Positions 44,031 through 53,873 are shown, counted from the stretch's first letter. The stretch is 64,000 nt of DNA from Hymenobacter sp. BRD128 (GCF_013256625.1 NZ_CP053908.1:124001-188000); one strand, 5' to 3'. The notes: generated by a model not told the origin, from the letters alone. Numbers and translations: made by a program.

Positions 44031-44810
44031 TCAGTTAGCCTGAATACCCGTGACCGAAAACATGCCGGCTGCGTAGTTCTGGGCCACTTGCACCGAGGAC
44101 GCGCTCGGCATCATGGTAGTGGGGAAGGTGCTGAGCGTGAAGTGCGTAGGGCCGTCAAACATTTTCAGCACATCGGCCGAGAAGCTGATTTTGGGGGCCT
44201 GCCCGGCGCTCACCCGCAGCGGGTTGCCATTGAGCGAGGGCGTGGCCGTGACGATGGCGCTGTAGGGCTGCCGGTAGCCGCCGATGTGGCAGGTCAGGGC
44301 CTTGCTGGGGCTAGCCGAGGTCACGGTGCCTTCCAACTTCAGAAAAATATGGCCCGTGGCCCAGACCCAGTACATGGCATTGGCCGGGTTCAGGTCGCCG
44401 GCGAGCGCGAGCGGGTCGGCTTTGGTAGTGGTCGAATCGACGCCCACCACGAAGCTCACGCCGGTGTAGCTGCCGCCAGGCACATTGCTGATAGTGAAGC
44501 TGGTAGTGCTGGCTTTGGAAGCGTCTATCAGGTGGTACTCGCCGGGAGCGGCGTAGGTGCTGCCGTCGGCTTTGGCAAACTTGATGTTGGAGATATAATA
44601 CTTAAACGTGCTCACCGTGAAGGTTTCGCCGCTGGCGGTGGTGTAGGCCGTGCCATCGAGCGCGAGGAGCTTGGTACCCACCACGTTTGCCAGCTCAAAC
44701 GCCACGGTGCCCACCGTGGGCTGGCTGTCCGGGTCTTTTTTGCAGCCGCTGAGCAGTAAAATAGCGGTGGTCAACACCAAAAGAAAAGGCAGAAGGGGGC
44801 GGCGCATCAT
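44031..44810 (-). CDS. MbnP-family lipoprotein (copper-binding protein family)
   Basis: A 259-residue lipoprotein with lipobox Cys23 (LLLSGC). The family traits are FxxLxxxxGTKxLALDG near residue 40, the KYYISNIKF strand near residue 70, and an aromatic block with Trp148 and Trp150 (YWVWATGH, then FLKLEG). MbnP was first described with methanobactin genes, where a di-heme partner (MbnH) converts a Trp of MbnP to kynurenine and creates a copper site. No methanobactin precursor is visible here. The gene leads a three-gene unit with two di-heme proteins. A periplasmic copper role is inference from the family. Confidence 0.85.
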   Translation of the reverse strand: MMRRPLLPFLLVLTTAILLLSGCKKDPDSQPTVGTVAFELANVVGTKLLALDGTAYTTASGETFTVSTFKYYISNIKFAKADGSTYAAPGEYHLIDASKASTTSFTISNVPGGSYTGVSFVVGVDSTTTKADPLALAGDLNPANAMYWVWATGHIFLKLEGTVTSASPSKALTCHIGGYRQPYSAIVTATPSLNGNPLRVSAGQAPKISFSADVLKMFDGPTHFTLSTFPTTMMPSASSVQVAQNYAAGMFSVTGIQAN

Positions 44811-44924
44811 GAGCAGAGAAAAAAGTAGCCGTACTCTTCTAAAGGTAGCACTGCCTAGGTTAGCGGCCGATGAGGAAAACGCTCAATGGGCTGGTTTAAC
44901 CGCTGGTTGGGGGCTTTTCTGCCG

Positions 44925-45452
44925 CTAGGCCGCTAGCAGCGCCTCGGCCTGCTCGCGCAGCAGCTGCCGGAAAAGGGGACTAGCCAGCTCGCCCTCGGCC
45001 GAGAGGTGCTGGCTGATACCGGGCAGGCGCACGCGCTGCGGCAATACGCTGGTGCCCAAGTAGAACAGAATGTCGGTGAGGTGGCTCAGGGCCAGTGCGC
45101 CGCCCATGCCGCCGCTGCTCAGGCTGATGAGCGCGGCTTTTTTGCCCCGAATGCCGCCGGGGTAGGGCAGCGCATCGATAAACGCTTTGAGGGCGCCGGG
45201 AATGGAGCAGTTGTACTCGGGCGCGATAATAACGAGCTTATCGGAGTGGTCGAGCGGGGCAATAAAGCGATTGAAATCAGGGTGCTGGCCGGCGTTGTGG
45301 TAGAGGGCCACGTTGAGAAAATCGACCGGCAGCTCCGTCAAATCCAACAACTGATACGGGGCGCCCAGCTCGGTAAGCAGTGTGGCGTAGAAGTCGGCCA
45401 CGATGCGCGCGCGCGACTGGGGGCGGTTGGTGCCGACAATAATGGTAATCAA
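44925..45452 (-). CDS. NADPH-dependent FMN reductase family protein
   Basis: A 175-residue flavodoxin-like protein that reduces FMN or quinones with NAD(P)H. The FMN phosphate loop ITIIVGTNRPQSRA opens the protein, APEYNCSIPGALKAFIDAL near residue 78 is the second family motif, and SSGGMGG follows near residue 112. I prefer the TTG at 45452, which places the first strand where the family has it. The frame is open to 45518 with an ATG at 45494, but those codons lie in the inverted repeat at 45489-45576 and are probably not native coding sequence. Confidence 0.85.
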   Translation of the reverse strand: MITIIVGTNRPQSRARIVADFYATLLTELGAPYQLLDLTELPVDFLNVALYHNAGQHPDFNRFIAPLDHSDKLVIIAPEYNCSIPGALKAFIDALPYPGGIRGKKAALISLSSGGMGGALALSHLTDILFYLGTSVLPQRVRLPGISQHLSAEGELASPLFRQLLREQAEALLAA

Positions 45453-45488
45453 GAAGCTACGAAATAAAATTGCGACTATAAGACTTCT

Positions 45489-45576
45489 TGTCATTGCGAG
45501 CCGGCGAAGCAATCGCATCAGAACAACACCCTAGCGAGTCGTCCGGGTGCCATTGCTTCGCGGGCTCGCAATGACA
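45489..45576. repeat. inverted repeat of the GTCATTGCGAG family
   Basis: Arms of 25 bases, 45489-45513 and 45552-45576, pair with a single mismatch; both begin TGTCATTGCGAGCC read inwards. The loop is 38 bases. It lies between the SDR gene and the FMN reductase gene, both read leftwards, and supplies the first codons of any upstream-extended start of the latter. The core GTCATTGCGAG differs from the GTCATGCTGA core of the other elements and looks like a sister subfamily. Confidence 0.88.
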
Positions 45577-45604
45577 GAGTTGATTAACTAGTAACCAGTA
45601 ACTA

Positions 45605-46396
45605 CTAAAAAAGTCCTTTGAGCCAGCCGCCATCCACGGCCGTGGAGGTGCCGGTGATGTAGCTAGCCCGCTCGGAGCACAGAAAGGCCGCCAGCGCCGC
45701 AAACTCGCGGGGCTCGCCGAGGCGGCGCATGGGTATCTCGCTGGTCCAGCGCTCGCTGGCTTGCGCGGGCGTGATGCCCTCGCGGGTGGCGGCGGCGCTG
45801 GCCAGGCGCTCGACGCGCTCGGTGCGGGTGTAGCCGGGCAGGATATTATTGACCGTGATGCCATCAGCGGCCACCTCGTTGGCCAGCGTGCGGGCCAGGC
45901 CCGTAACGGCCGCCCGCAGGCTATTCGACAGCAAAAGCCCGTCGATGGGCTGCTTCACGGCAATGGACGTGACGTTGAGAATGCGGCCCCAGCCGCGCGC
46001 CTTCATGCCGGGCAGCACGGCGCGCGTCAGCTCGACCACGCTCGTGAGCAGCAGGCGGGTGGCGGCATCCCAGGTGGCGGCGTCGTGCTGGGCAAAGGTG
46101 CCGGCCGGCGGCCCGCCGGCGTTGGTCACCAGAATGTCAATCTGCCCGAACTCGGCTAGCCCGGCCTGCACCAGGCGGGCCACGTCGGCGGGGTTGGCCA
46201 CGTCGGCGGCCACGCCCAGCACCCGCGCGCCGGTGGCCGCCCGAATGGCGGCGCAGGCTTGCTGCAGGGTGGCGTCGGTGCGGGCGCACAGGATGAGGCT
46301 GGCGCCTTCAGCGGCCAGCTCTTCGGCGGTGGCGCGGCCCAGGCCCTTGCTGGCCGCCGCCACCAGGGCTACTTTTCCTTTTAGTCCGAGGTCCAT
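45605..46396 (-). CDS. short-chain dehydrogenase/reductase lacking the usual Tyr and Lys
   Basis: A 263-residue Rossmann protein. The cofactor loop AAASKGLGRA is near residue 14 and the TNAGG motif near residue 91. Ser144 is in place, but counting on, the catalytic Tyr position holds Ser157 and the Lys position holds Arg161 (SNSLR in place of YxxxK). The end TGTSTAVDGGWLKG is normal. A subgroup of SDR proteins with LSNxxR in place of YxxxK exists, and their activity is poorly known. It may still bind NAD(P) or use another chemistry. It follows the cupin gene eight bases away, so the two may act together. Confidence 0.88.
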   Translation of the reverse strand: MDLGLKGKVALVAAASKGLGRATAEELAAEGASLILCARTDATLQQACAAIRAATGARVLGVAADVANPADVARLVQAGLAEFGQIDILVTNAGGPPAGTFAQHDAATWDAATRLLLTSVVELTRAVLPGMKARGWGRILNVTSIAVKQPIDGLLLSNSLRAAVTGLARTLANEVAADGITVNNILPGYTRTERVERLASAAATREGITPAQASERWTSEIPMRRLGEPREFAALAAFLCSERASYITGTSTAVDGGWLKGLF

Positions 46397-46403
46397 CGCG
46401 GCG

Positions 46404-46787
46404 CTATTTTGGGTTTTGACGCAGGTAGTTGTCGCTGCCGTCGAGCCAGTCTTGGCGCGGCGGGCTGAATACGTCCACGTCGAGCGTGTCTTCGAGCGCC
46501 TCGGCCTTGTGGGGCAGGTGCGACGGAATGGTGAGCACCTCGCCGGCGCGCACGATTACTTCCTGGCTTTCGTCCTCGCCGAGGTGAAAGCGCAGCGCGC
46601 CCTCCAGAATGTAAGTAATCTGCTCGTTATGATGCGAGTGCTTGGGCACGATGGCGCCTTTTTTGAGGTAGACGTGGGCGAGCATCATCTGGTCGCCGGT
46701 GATGAAGCGGCGCGCAATGGTGTCGGAAAGCTCGTCCTTGGGCATATCGTCCCAGCGGTAGAGGGTGGCGGGTGGAATGGCAGACAT
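46404..46787 (-). CDS. cupin-domain protein
   Basis: A 127-residue single-domain cupin. Motif 1 is PKHSHHNEQITYILEG near residue 48, with His and Glu metal ligands, and motif 2 is PSHLPHKAEAL near residue 87 with the third His. Such proteins bind Mn, Fe or Ni and act as dioxygenases, isomerases or sensors; no substrate can be named. The start at 46787 (MSAIPPATLYRW) is best, since the longer frame lacks any plausible leader. It lies directly upstream of the SDR gene and probably shares its transcript. Confidence 0.82.
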   Translation of the reverse strand: MSAIPPATLYRWDDMPKDELSDTIARRFITGDQMMLAHVYLKKGAIVPKHSHHNEQITYILEGALRFHLGEDESQEVIVRAGEVLTIPSHLPHKAEALEDTLDVDVFSPPRQDWLDGSDNYLRQNPK

Positions 46788-46831
46788 GAGAAAAGGGGTT
46801 GGGAGGGAATGCAAAAAAACGTCAGCCAAGC

Positions 46832-47440
46832 TTAGCCTTCCACTACCAGCCCGTATTTGGCGAGCAGGCCCGGCAGGCAGGCCAGCGCGAAGCGGGCACC
46901 GGCTAGGTAGTTGGCTTCGGGGTCGAGGCCGTAGCCGGTGGCGGTGGTAAAGTCGGTGCCCGCCAGCCGGGTATCGTGAAAAATAGTGCCCGTGAGGTCG
47001 CAGCCCGCAAACACGGCGTTTGTCAGGTCGGCGTTGGTAAAGTCGGTTTCGGGTAGGGTGCAGCGCTCGAAGCGCGTGCCCGCTAGCTTTTTGCCGGCAA
47101 AGGAGGCGTAGCGCAGCTGGCAGTCATCGAAGTGCACGCCAAAAAACATGTCTTGGCACGTCGCAAACGCCACACCCAGCAGCTTGCAATCGGCAAAGGC
47201 CACGTTTTGCAGGGCCGTATTGCTGAGCTTGGCGGTGGTCAGGTTGCAGCGCTCAAAAAGACAATCCTCGAAGCGCAGGCCCGCCAGGCTAGCCTCGGCC
47301 AGCTCGCAGTGCACGAAATGAAACTGCTCAAACTCGCGGCCCAGCGCTAGCAGGCGCGGCGCATTGAGGCCGGTAAGCACGTTTTCGGCCGAAAAAGAAT
47401 CGGGTTTGCGCAGGGCAGCGGGTTTGCGACGAGGCTTCAT
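46832..47440 (-). CDS. pentapeptide repeat protein
   Basis: A 202-residue protein made almost wholly of pentapeptide repeats (A(D/N)LxF pattern), for example CNLTTAKLSNTAL, CDLTGTIF and AGTDF, running from about residue 35 to 180. The fold is a right-handed square beta-helix. Some members mimic DNA and protect gyrase from quinolones (Qnr type), but here several Cys-rich rungs (FEDCLFERC, FADCKLLG) and the lack of the Qnr Gly loop leave the role open. The start at 47440 removes nine unlikely residues. The next gene lies 45 bases downstream. Confidence 0.85.
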   Translation of the reverse strand: MKPRRKPAALRKPDSFSAENVLTGLNAPRLLALGREFEQFHFVHCELAEASLAGLRFEDCLFERCNLTTAKLSNTALQNVAFADCKLLGVAFATCQDMFFGVHFDDCQLRYASFAGKKLAGTRFERCTLPETDFTNADLTNAVFAGCDLTGTIFHDTRLAGTDFTTATGYGLDPEANYLAGARFALACLPGLLAKYGLVVEG

Positions 47441-47557
47441 ACGGGGCGAAATAATGGGCTGGCCCACTAACCTACGGCGCGGCTCGGTAGTTTAAGGCCC
47501 ATTAGCCAGATTCCGGCCGAACGGCCTACGCTGGCCGGGCCGGGTTAGCTCGTTTCT

Positions 47558-47971
47558 ATGTCTGTTGCCTCCCGCACTATTTATTTTAAAAATAACGTCG
47601 GCTGCCTCTGGGAAGAACCCGAAGGCTACCTGCGCCTCGATTATTACCCTAGCCAGCGCGAAGAGGCGCAGTTCCGGGCCTTGCTCACGCACGTGCGCCA
47701 GGCCATGAAGCGCCACGGGTGGGGGCGCCTGCTCATCAATCAGCAGCAGATGAGCGCTTTAACGCCAGCCGAGGAAAGCTGGATGGTAAATGAATGGCTA
47801 CCCCAGGCGGTACTCGAAGATGGCTACCGCTACGGAGCCGTGATAGTGGCGCACGACGTATTTGCCCGGCTAGCCATGACGGGCCTCGTGATGACCAGCC
47901 GCAAGCTGGGCCACACCTACCGCAATTTCGAGCACGAAAAAGAAGCTATTACCTGGCTACTGGCGCAGTAA
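47558..47971 (+). CDS. STAS/SpoIIAA-like hypothetical protein
   Basis: A 137-residue soluble protein. It begins IYFKNNVGCLWEEPEGYLRLDYYPSQR and has alternating strands and helices like the SpoIIAA-like STAS fold that is common in Hymenobacter and relatives; the name is tentative. Arg, Glu and Trp are spread evenly and there is no signal peptide or membrane segment. It is transcribed alone, against lysA, with a hairpin between them. Confidence 0.65.
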   Translation: MSVASRTIYFKNNVGCLWEEPEGYLRLDYYPSQREEAQFRALLTHVRQAMKRHGWGRLLINQQQMSALTPAEESWMVNEWLPQAVLEDGYRYGAVIVAHDVFARLAMTGLVMTSRKLGHTYRNFEHEKEAITWLLAQ

Positions 47972-47973
47972 GC

Positions 47974-48021
47974 AACGGAGGCAGGAAGAAAATTGCCCGG
48001 CTACTTCTGCCTGCCTCCGTT
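47974..48021. terminator. bidirectional hairpin between convergent genes
   Basis: A 12-bp perfect stem (47974-47985 with 48010-48021, arm AACGGAGGCAGG) closes a 24-base loop. It sits just after the stop of the STAS-like gene and just before the end of lysA, so it can end transcripts from both sides. There is no T run, so termination strength is uncertain. Confidence 0.6.
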
Positions 48022-48026
48022 CGTAC

Positions 48027-49238
48027 TTAGCCCTGTTCCTGGCCGGCCAGCAGGTCCTCAAACGTCTGGCGGCGGCGGATGAGGCGCGGGGCGGCGTCGC
48101 CATCGAGCAGCACCTCGGCCGGGCGCAGGCGCGAGTTGAACGAGCTGCTCATCTCGAAGCCGTAGGCGCCGGCGTTGTGGAAGGCCAGCACGTCGCCCTC
48201 GCGCACCTCGGGCAGCAGGCGGTCCCAGGCAAAAGTGTCGGTTTCGCAGATGTTGCCCACTACCGTGTACAGCCGCTCCGGAATATTGGGGTGCGAGAGG
48301 TTGCTGATGTGGTGATATGCATCGTACATCATGGGCCTAATCAAGTGATTAAAGCCCGAGTTGACGCCCGCAAACACAGTGGCCGTAGTGTGCTTTACGG
48401 TCGAGACTTCGACCAGCAGGTAGCCGGCCTCGCTCACCAGGTATTTGCCGGGCTCAAACCACGTTTCGAGCGGCCGGCCGTATTCTTTCTCAAATTCCTG
48501 GAAAGCCGCCGCCACCTGCCGGCCGAGGCTAGCCACGTCGGTTTCGGGGTCGCCGGGCTTGTAGGGCACCTTGAAGCCCGAGCCCAGGTCCAGAAACTCC
48601 AGCTGCGGGAAGCGCCGGGCGGCGTCGAACAGAATATCCAAGGCCCGCAGAAACACGGCCACGTCCTTGATTTCGGAGCCGGTGTGCATGTGCAGGCCGC
48701 GCACGTGCAGGCCGGTGCCCTTCACCACCCGCTCGAGGTGGCGCATCTGGTGAATGCTGACGCCAAACTTGCTGTCGATGTGGCCGGTCGAAATCTTATA
48801 ATTACCGCCCGCCTCAATGTGCGGGTTCAGGCGCACGCACACCGGATAGCTGCCGCCGAAAGTGGCGCCAAACTGCTCCAGCAGCGAAAGATTGTCGATG
48901 TTGAGGTTTACGCCCAGCTCTTTAGCCTCTACCAGCTCGCTGAAGGCCACGCTGTTGGGCGTAAAGAGAATATTCTCGGGCTGAAAGCCGGCGTGCAGGC
49001 CCAGCTTCACCTCGTTGATGCTCACGCAGTCGAGACCCGCGCCTTCGGCCAGCAGCACCTTCAGGATGGCGACGTTGGTGAGAGCCTTACAGGCGTAGAA
49101 AAACCGCGTGGGATGGCCGCTGAAGGCGGACGTAAGCTTGTGGTACTGCGCCCGAATAGTATCGGCCTGGTACACGTAGAGCGGGGTGCCAAACTGCTGA
49201 GCGGCAGCCAGCAGGGCAGAAGCAGGGAGTACGGACAT
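48027..49238 (-). CDS. lysA: diaminopimelate decarboxylase LysA
   Basis: A 403-residue PLP enzyme that decarboxylates meso-diaminopimelate to L-lysine in the cytoplasm. The cofactor lysine is in FFYACKALTN near residue 49. HTGSEI, LDLGSGFKVPY and EPGKYLVSEAG line the fold, and NICETDTFAWDRLLP followed by AGAYGFEMSSSFNSR gives the second-subunit active-site residues. The start at 49238 (MSVLPASALL) is the natural one. The window also holds a diaminopimelate-type MurE, so both ends of the diaminopimelate branch point are represented. Confidence 0.93.
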   Translation of the reverse strand: MSVLPASALLAAAQQFGTPLYVYQADTIRAQYHKLTSAFSGHPTRFFYACKALTNVAILKVLLAEGAGLDCVSINEVKLGLHAGFQPENILFTPNSVAFSELVEAKELGVNLNIDNLSLLEQFGATFGGSYPVCVRLNPHIEAGGNYKISTGHIDSKFGVSIHQMRHLERVVKGTGLHVRGLHMHTGSEIKDVAVFLRALDILFDAARRFPQLEFLDLGSGFKVPYKPGDPETDVASLGRQVAAAFQEFEKEYGRPLETWFEPGKYLVSEAGYLLVEVSTVKHTTATVFAGVNSGFNHLIRPMMYDAYHHISNLSHPNIPERLYTVVGNICETDTFAWDRLLPEVREGDVLAFHNAGAYGFEMSSSFNSRLRPAEVLLDGDAAPRLIRRRQTFEDLLAGQEQG

Positions 49239-49338
49239 AAGTAGCCGCAAAAATACGCCCGCCAGCCCGGCCCTTTTAACGCTATGGCCCCGACCTAGGC
49301 TGCGTAAACTTGTTACTTATGCAAAAAACACCTGCCCG

Positions 49339-49848
49339 ATGTCCCAAAGTCTGCCCGAAGTCTGGCTGCGTGGCCCCCTGCCCCAGGTGCCACCGCTGCT
49401 GCAGCCGGTGGCCCATGCCCTGCTGCAAGCCCGCGAAGAAGTAACGGAAATTATGGCCGGCTTTCCGGCTGCCAAGCTGGCCGAGCGCCCGCTGGGGCTG
49501 GCCTCAGTGGGCTTTCACCTGCGCCACCTGGCGGGCGTTCTCGACCGCACCTTTACCTACGCCCGGGGCGAGGCCCTCAGCGAGGCGCAGCTAGCCTACC
49601 TCGCCGCCGAGGGCCAGCCGCCCACCCACGCCGGAGCCGTGCCAGAGCTGATGCAAAAATTTGCCAGCCAAGTAGATACCGCGCTGGCGCAGCTCATGGC
49701 TACGCCTGAAAGCAGCTTGCCCGAGTGGCGCGGCGTGGGCCGGGCGCAGCTGCCGAGCACTGTAATGGGCTTATTGGTGCACGCCGCCGAACACACCACC
49801 CGCCACGTGGGCCAGCTGCTGGTCACGGCTCGGGTGGTGCAGCCGTAG
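49339..49848 (+). CDS. DinB-family protein
   Basis: A 169-residue four-helix protein. The metal-binding His set of the DinB/YfiT family is seen as VGFHLRHLAG (near residue 56) and VHAAEHTTRHVGQL (near residue 146). Members include thiol transferases dependent on bacillithiol or mycothiol and proteins of unknown role; the substrate cannot be inferred. It lies alone between divergent lysA and the glycosylasparaginase gene. TAAACTTG upstream (49306-49313) is one base off a TAnnTTTG box and may be its promoter. Confidence 0.85.
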   Translation: MSQSLPEVWLRGPLPQVPPLLQPVAHALLQAREEVTEIMAGFPAAKLAERPLGLASVGFHLRHLAGVLDRTFTYARGEALSEAQLAYLAAEGQPPTHAGAVPELMQKFASQVDTALAQLMATPESSLPEWRGVGRAQLPSTVMGLLVHAAEHTTRHVGQLLVTARVVQP

Positions 49849-49957
49849 GCAGCCGGAAGCTTCGCGCTACTGACTACTTTGAGGGAATTTTCGGGCGAGC
49901 GTACTAGCTTTGGCTGGGCCTGGGTAGGGCCCGCGGCGCGGCGCACGCGCAACTACT

Positions 49958-50977
49958 ATGGCAAATCGCAGACAATTTCTGACTTCCTCGGCGGCCGGGC
50001 TAGCCCTGCTGGCCGCCCCCACGGCCGGAGCCTCGGCCGCCCCGCGCCCCAACGTGCGCGGTAAGGCGCTCGTCATCTCAACCTGGGACGATGGCATCGC
50101 CGCCAACCAGGCCGCCTGGGAAATCCTGAAGAAAGGGGGGGCGGCGCTCGATGCCGCCGAAGCCGGCGTGATGGTGACGGAGTCGTCGCAGAACTGCTGC
50201 GTGGGGCTAGGCGGCAACCCCGACCGCGACGGCATCGTGACGCTCGACGCCTGCATCATGGACCACCGCTTCAACTGCGGCAGTGTGGCGGCCCTCGAGC
50301 GCATCAAGCACCCCATCAGCGTGGCGCGCCGCGTGATGGAAAAAACGCCCCACGTGATGCTGGTGGGCGAGGGTGCCCAGCAGTTTGCCGTGGCCCAGGG
50401 CTTTCCCCTGGAGCCCAGCCAGCTCAGCCCCGATGCTGAAAAGGCGTACAAGGAATGGCTGAAAACCAGCCAGTACAAGCCCGTTATCAATATCGAAAAC
50501 AGCGGCAATCGTAAAACCGGCCCCGTGGGCGGCCCCCAAAACCACGACACCATTGCCCTGCTGGCCCTCGACGCGACGGGTAACCTCAGCGGCAGCTGCA
50601 CCACCAGCGGCATGGGCTTTAAGATGCGCGGCCGGGTGGGCGACTCGCCCATCATCGGTGCGGGCTTGTACGTTGATAATGAAGTAGGTGCGGCCGCCGC
50701 CACTGGCCAGGGCGAAGACGTGATTCGCATGGCCGGCGCCCACACCGTAGTCGAGCTCATGCGCCAGGGCCTGGCGCCGATGGCCGCCTGCCGGGCCGCC
50801 GTCGAGCGCGTGGCCCGCATCAAAGGTGCCCAGGCCAAGGACATCCAGGTCTGCTTTATCGCCGTGAACAACCAAGGTGTAACGGGCGCTTTTGCCTTGC
50901 AAAAAGGATTCAGCTACGCGCTGTGCAATGCCGCCGACCAGCGCCAGCTGGTCAAAAGCGAGTATTTGCTGAAGTAG
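49958..50977 (+). CDS. N(4)-(beta-N-acetylglucosaminyl)-L-asparaginase (glycosylasparaginase)
   Basis: A 339-residue exported Ntn-hydrolase that splits the GlcNAc-asparagine link of N-glycans. A Tat-type leader (NRRQFLTSSAAGLALLAAP) starts it. The chain is cut to reveal a nucleophilic Thr in NHDTIALL near residue 191; the binding loops MRGRVGDSPIIGAGLYVDN and TGQGEDVIR follow at about 225-255. A periplasmic enzyme of this kind would help use glycoprotein glycans, along with the fucosidase and other glycosidases here. It converges on a Gfo/Idh/MocA gene. Confidence 0.93.
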   Translation: MANRRQFLTSSAAGLALLAAPTAGASAAPRPNVRGKALVISTWDDGIAANQAAWEILKKGGAALDAAEAGVMVTESSQNCCVGLGGNPDRDGIVTLDACIMDHRFNCGSVAALERIKHPISVARRVMEKTPHVMLVGEGAQQFAVAQGFPLEPSQLSPDAEKAYKEWLKTSQYKPVINIENSGNRKTGPVGGPQNHDTIALLALDATGNLSGSCTTSGMGFKMRGRVGDSPIIGAGLYVDNEVGAAAATGQGEDVIRMAGAHTVVELMRQGLAPMAACRAAVERVARIKGAQAKDIQVCFIAVNNQGVTGAFALQKGFSYALCNAADQRQLVKSEYLLK

Positions 50978-51034
50978 AGGCCCGCTATAGATATAGGGCA
51001 GGCCGGTTTCCTCTACATTACCTATTCTTATACC

Positions 51035-52486
51035 TTAAGCCAGCTTGAAGCCGGGGCGGTACTCGCGCTTCACAAACTGGTTGACCTCGTCGAGGTTGGT
51101 AATGCGCATTTGATTATTGTCCCACAGCAGCTTGCGGCCGCGGCCGGGGTAGTCAAAGCCCTGGCCATTGGCCCGGGGCTTTTGCAGGTCATAGCCCCGA
51201 ATGGCCAGGTTGGCCATTAGCAGGGCCTCGGTGAGCGGGCCGGCCAGCTCGAAGGGCGAGCTGACTTTCATTTTGCTGGCGCCGGCCAGGCAGGCCTCTA
51301 CCCATTGGCCGTAGTGGCCGTTGGCCTGGCCGGGCACCCTAGCCAGAGTTTGGGGCACTTTCACTTCCTGGTTGCGCGAGAGGGGTAGCAGGCGCGGGTC
51401 GGCGCCGTAGGTGCTGGCCATCATCTTGCCCTTGGTGCCGATGAAAAGGGTGCCGTTGCCGCCGTCGCCAAACAGCTCGTTGGGGCCCAGCTCGTCGGGG
51501 CGCTCGGGCTGAATACCGCCATCCATCCAGTGCACGGTGATGTCGCCCTGGGTTTTGCTGGTTTTGGGAAACGTGAGCGTGACGTGGCTGCTCGGCGGGC
51601 AGCTATCGGGGAAGTAGCCGCGCTTAAACTCATCCACGTACACGCTGCCCACGCTGGCCTGCACCGAGTTGGCATATTTCAAATCGAGCACCCGGAAGGG
51701 CGCCTCCAGCAGGTGGCAGCCCATGTCGCCGAGGGCGCCGGTGCCGTAGTCCCACCAGCCGCGCCAGTTGAAGGGAATGAGGTGGTCGACATACGCGCGC
51801 TGCGGCGCGGTGCCTAGCCACAAGTCCCAGTCGAGCTCGGCGGGCACGCTGGCTTTGGTGGTGGGCCAGGCAATGCCCTGGGGCCACACGGGGCGGTCGG
51901 TCCAGCAATAAATGGTGTGCACGTCGCCGATGGTGCCCGCGTCGTACCATTCCATGAGCTGGCGCACGCCGTCGTTGGAGGCGCCCTGGTTGCCCATCTG
52001 GGTCACCACTTTGGGGTAGCGCCGGGCCGCATCGGTGAGGGCGCGGGCCTCGTAGATGTCGTGGGTTAAAGGTTTTTGCACGTATACGTGCTTGCCCAGC
52101 TGCATGGCCGCTAGGGTCGTCACGGCGTGGTTGTGGTCGGGCGTCGAGACCGATACGGCATCAAAGTGCTTGTGCTCTTTGTCGAAGAGCTGGCGCCAGT
52201 CCTTCACGTATTTGGCCTGCGGAAAGGCCTTGCGCGAGTTGGCGGCGCGGCGGTCGTCCACGTCGCAGAGGTAAGCAATGCGGGCCTTGCCGGTTTTGGC
52301 AAACATGGCGATGTCGCTTTCGCCCTTGCCGCCCACGCCCACGCTGGCAATCACGAGCTGGTCGCTGGGGGCCGTGTAGCCCTTGCCGCCCAGCACAAAG
52401 CGCGGCACAATGAGAATGCCGCTCGTGGCTAGGGCACCTTGTTTTAAGAATGAGCGCCGCGAGGGCACTTCGGGAAGCTGGCTCAT
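51035..52486 (-). CDS. secreted Gfo/Idh/MocA-family oxidoreductase
   Basis: A 483-residue protein with a Tat signal (PSRRSFLKQGALATSGILIV) before the Rossmann domain (IASVGVGGKGESD near residue 45). VSTPDHNHAV and VYVQKPLTHDI (the usual EKP motif is QKP here) and the C-terminal beta-sheet domain with DMGCHLLEAPFRVLDL are the family marks. Such enzymes use tightly bound NAD(P) to oxidise or reduce sugars or cyclitols, and Tat-exported forms, which fold with their cofactor before export, are common in Bacteroidota. The substrate is unknown. Confidence 0.88.
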   Translation of the reverse strand: MSQLPEVPSRRSFLKQGALATSGILIVPRFVLGGKGYTAPSDQLVIASVGVGGKGESDIAMFAKTGKARIAYLCDVDDRRAANSRKAFPQAKYVKDWRQLFDKEHKHFDAVSVSTPDHNHAVTTLAAMQLGKHVYVQKPLTHDIYEARALTDAARRYPKVVTQMGNQGASNDGVRQLMEWYDAGTIGDVHTIYCWTDRPVWPQGIAWPTTKASVPAELDWDLWLGTAPQRAYVDHLIPFNWRGWWDYGTGALGDMGCHLLEAPFRVLDLKYANSVQASVGSVYVDEFKRGYFPDSCPPSSHVTLTFPKTSKTQGDITVHWMDGGIQPERPDELGPNELFGDGGNGTLFIGTKGKMMASTYGADPRLLPLSRNQEVKVPQTLARVPGQANGHYGQWVEACLAGASKMKVSSPFELAGPLTEALLMANLAIRGYDLQKPRANGQGFDYPGRGRKLLWDNNQMRITNLDEVNQFVKREYRPGFKLA

Positions 52487-52613
52487 AAAGAACGCTTTGG
52501 ATGGGAAAAGGTGGGCAAAAGGTACGCAACGCGGCGCATTCTTCGGCCCACCTTTCCTCAGCCTAGCTTATTCTGCAATAGTAGCGGAGCGCCGGCTTCG
52601 CGCTACTCTTCCG

Positions 52614-53699
<1,086 letters not shown>

Positions 53700-53873
53700 C
53701 TAAAGGGCAAAAAGACGCGCAGCTGCGCGCCCAGGCCAAGGTTTTAATAGAGCTAAACCGGCCCGGCGGGTAGAGGTTGCCACGGCCGCGCTTATTCGTA
53801 GCGCTGGCAACTCTCTGCCGCCTCCGGCACGTAGAGGCAGGCTAGCAACCTCTTTTCCACAAGTTTTATTCTT

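Noticed and set aside
44811..44924. Possible short gene between the MbnP gene and the FMN reductase gene
   Set aside because: The frame reading through it starts within the MbnP gene on the other strand and shows no family features.
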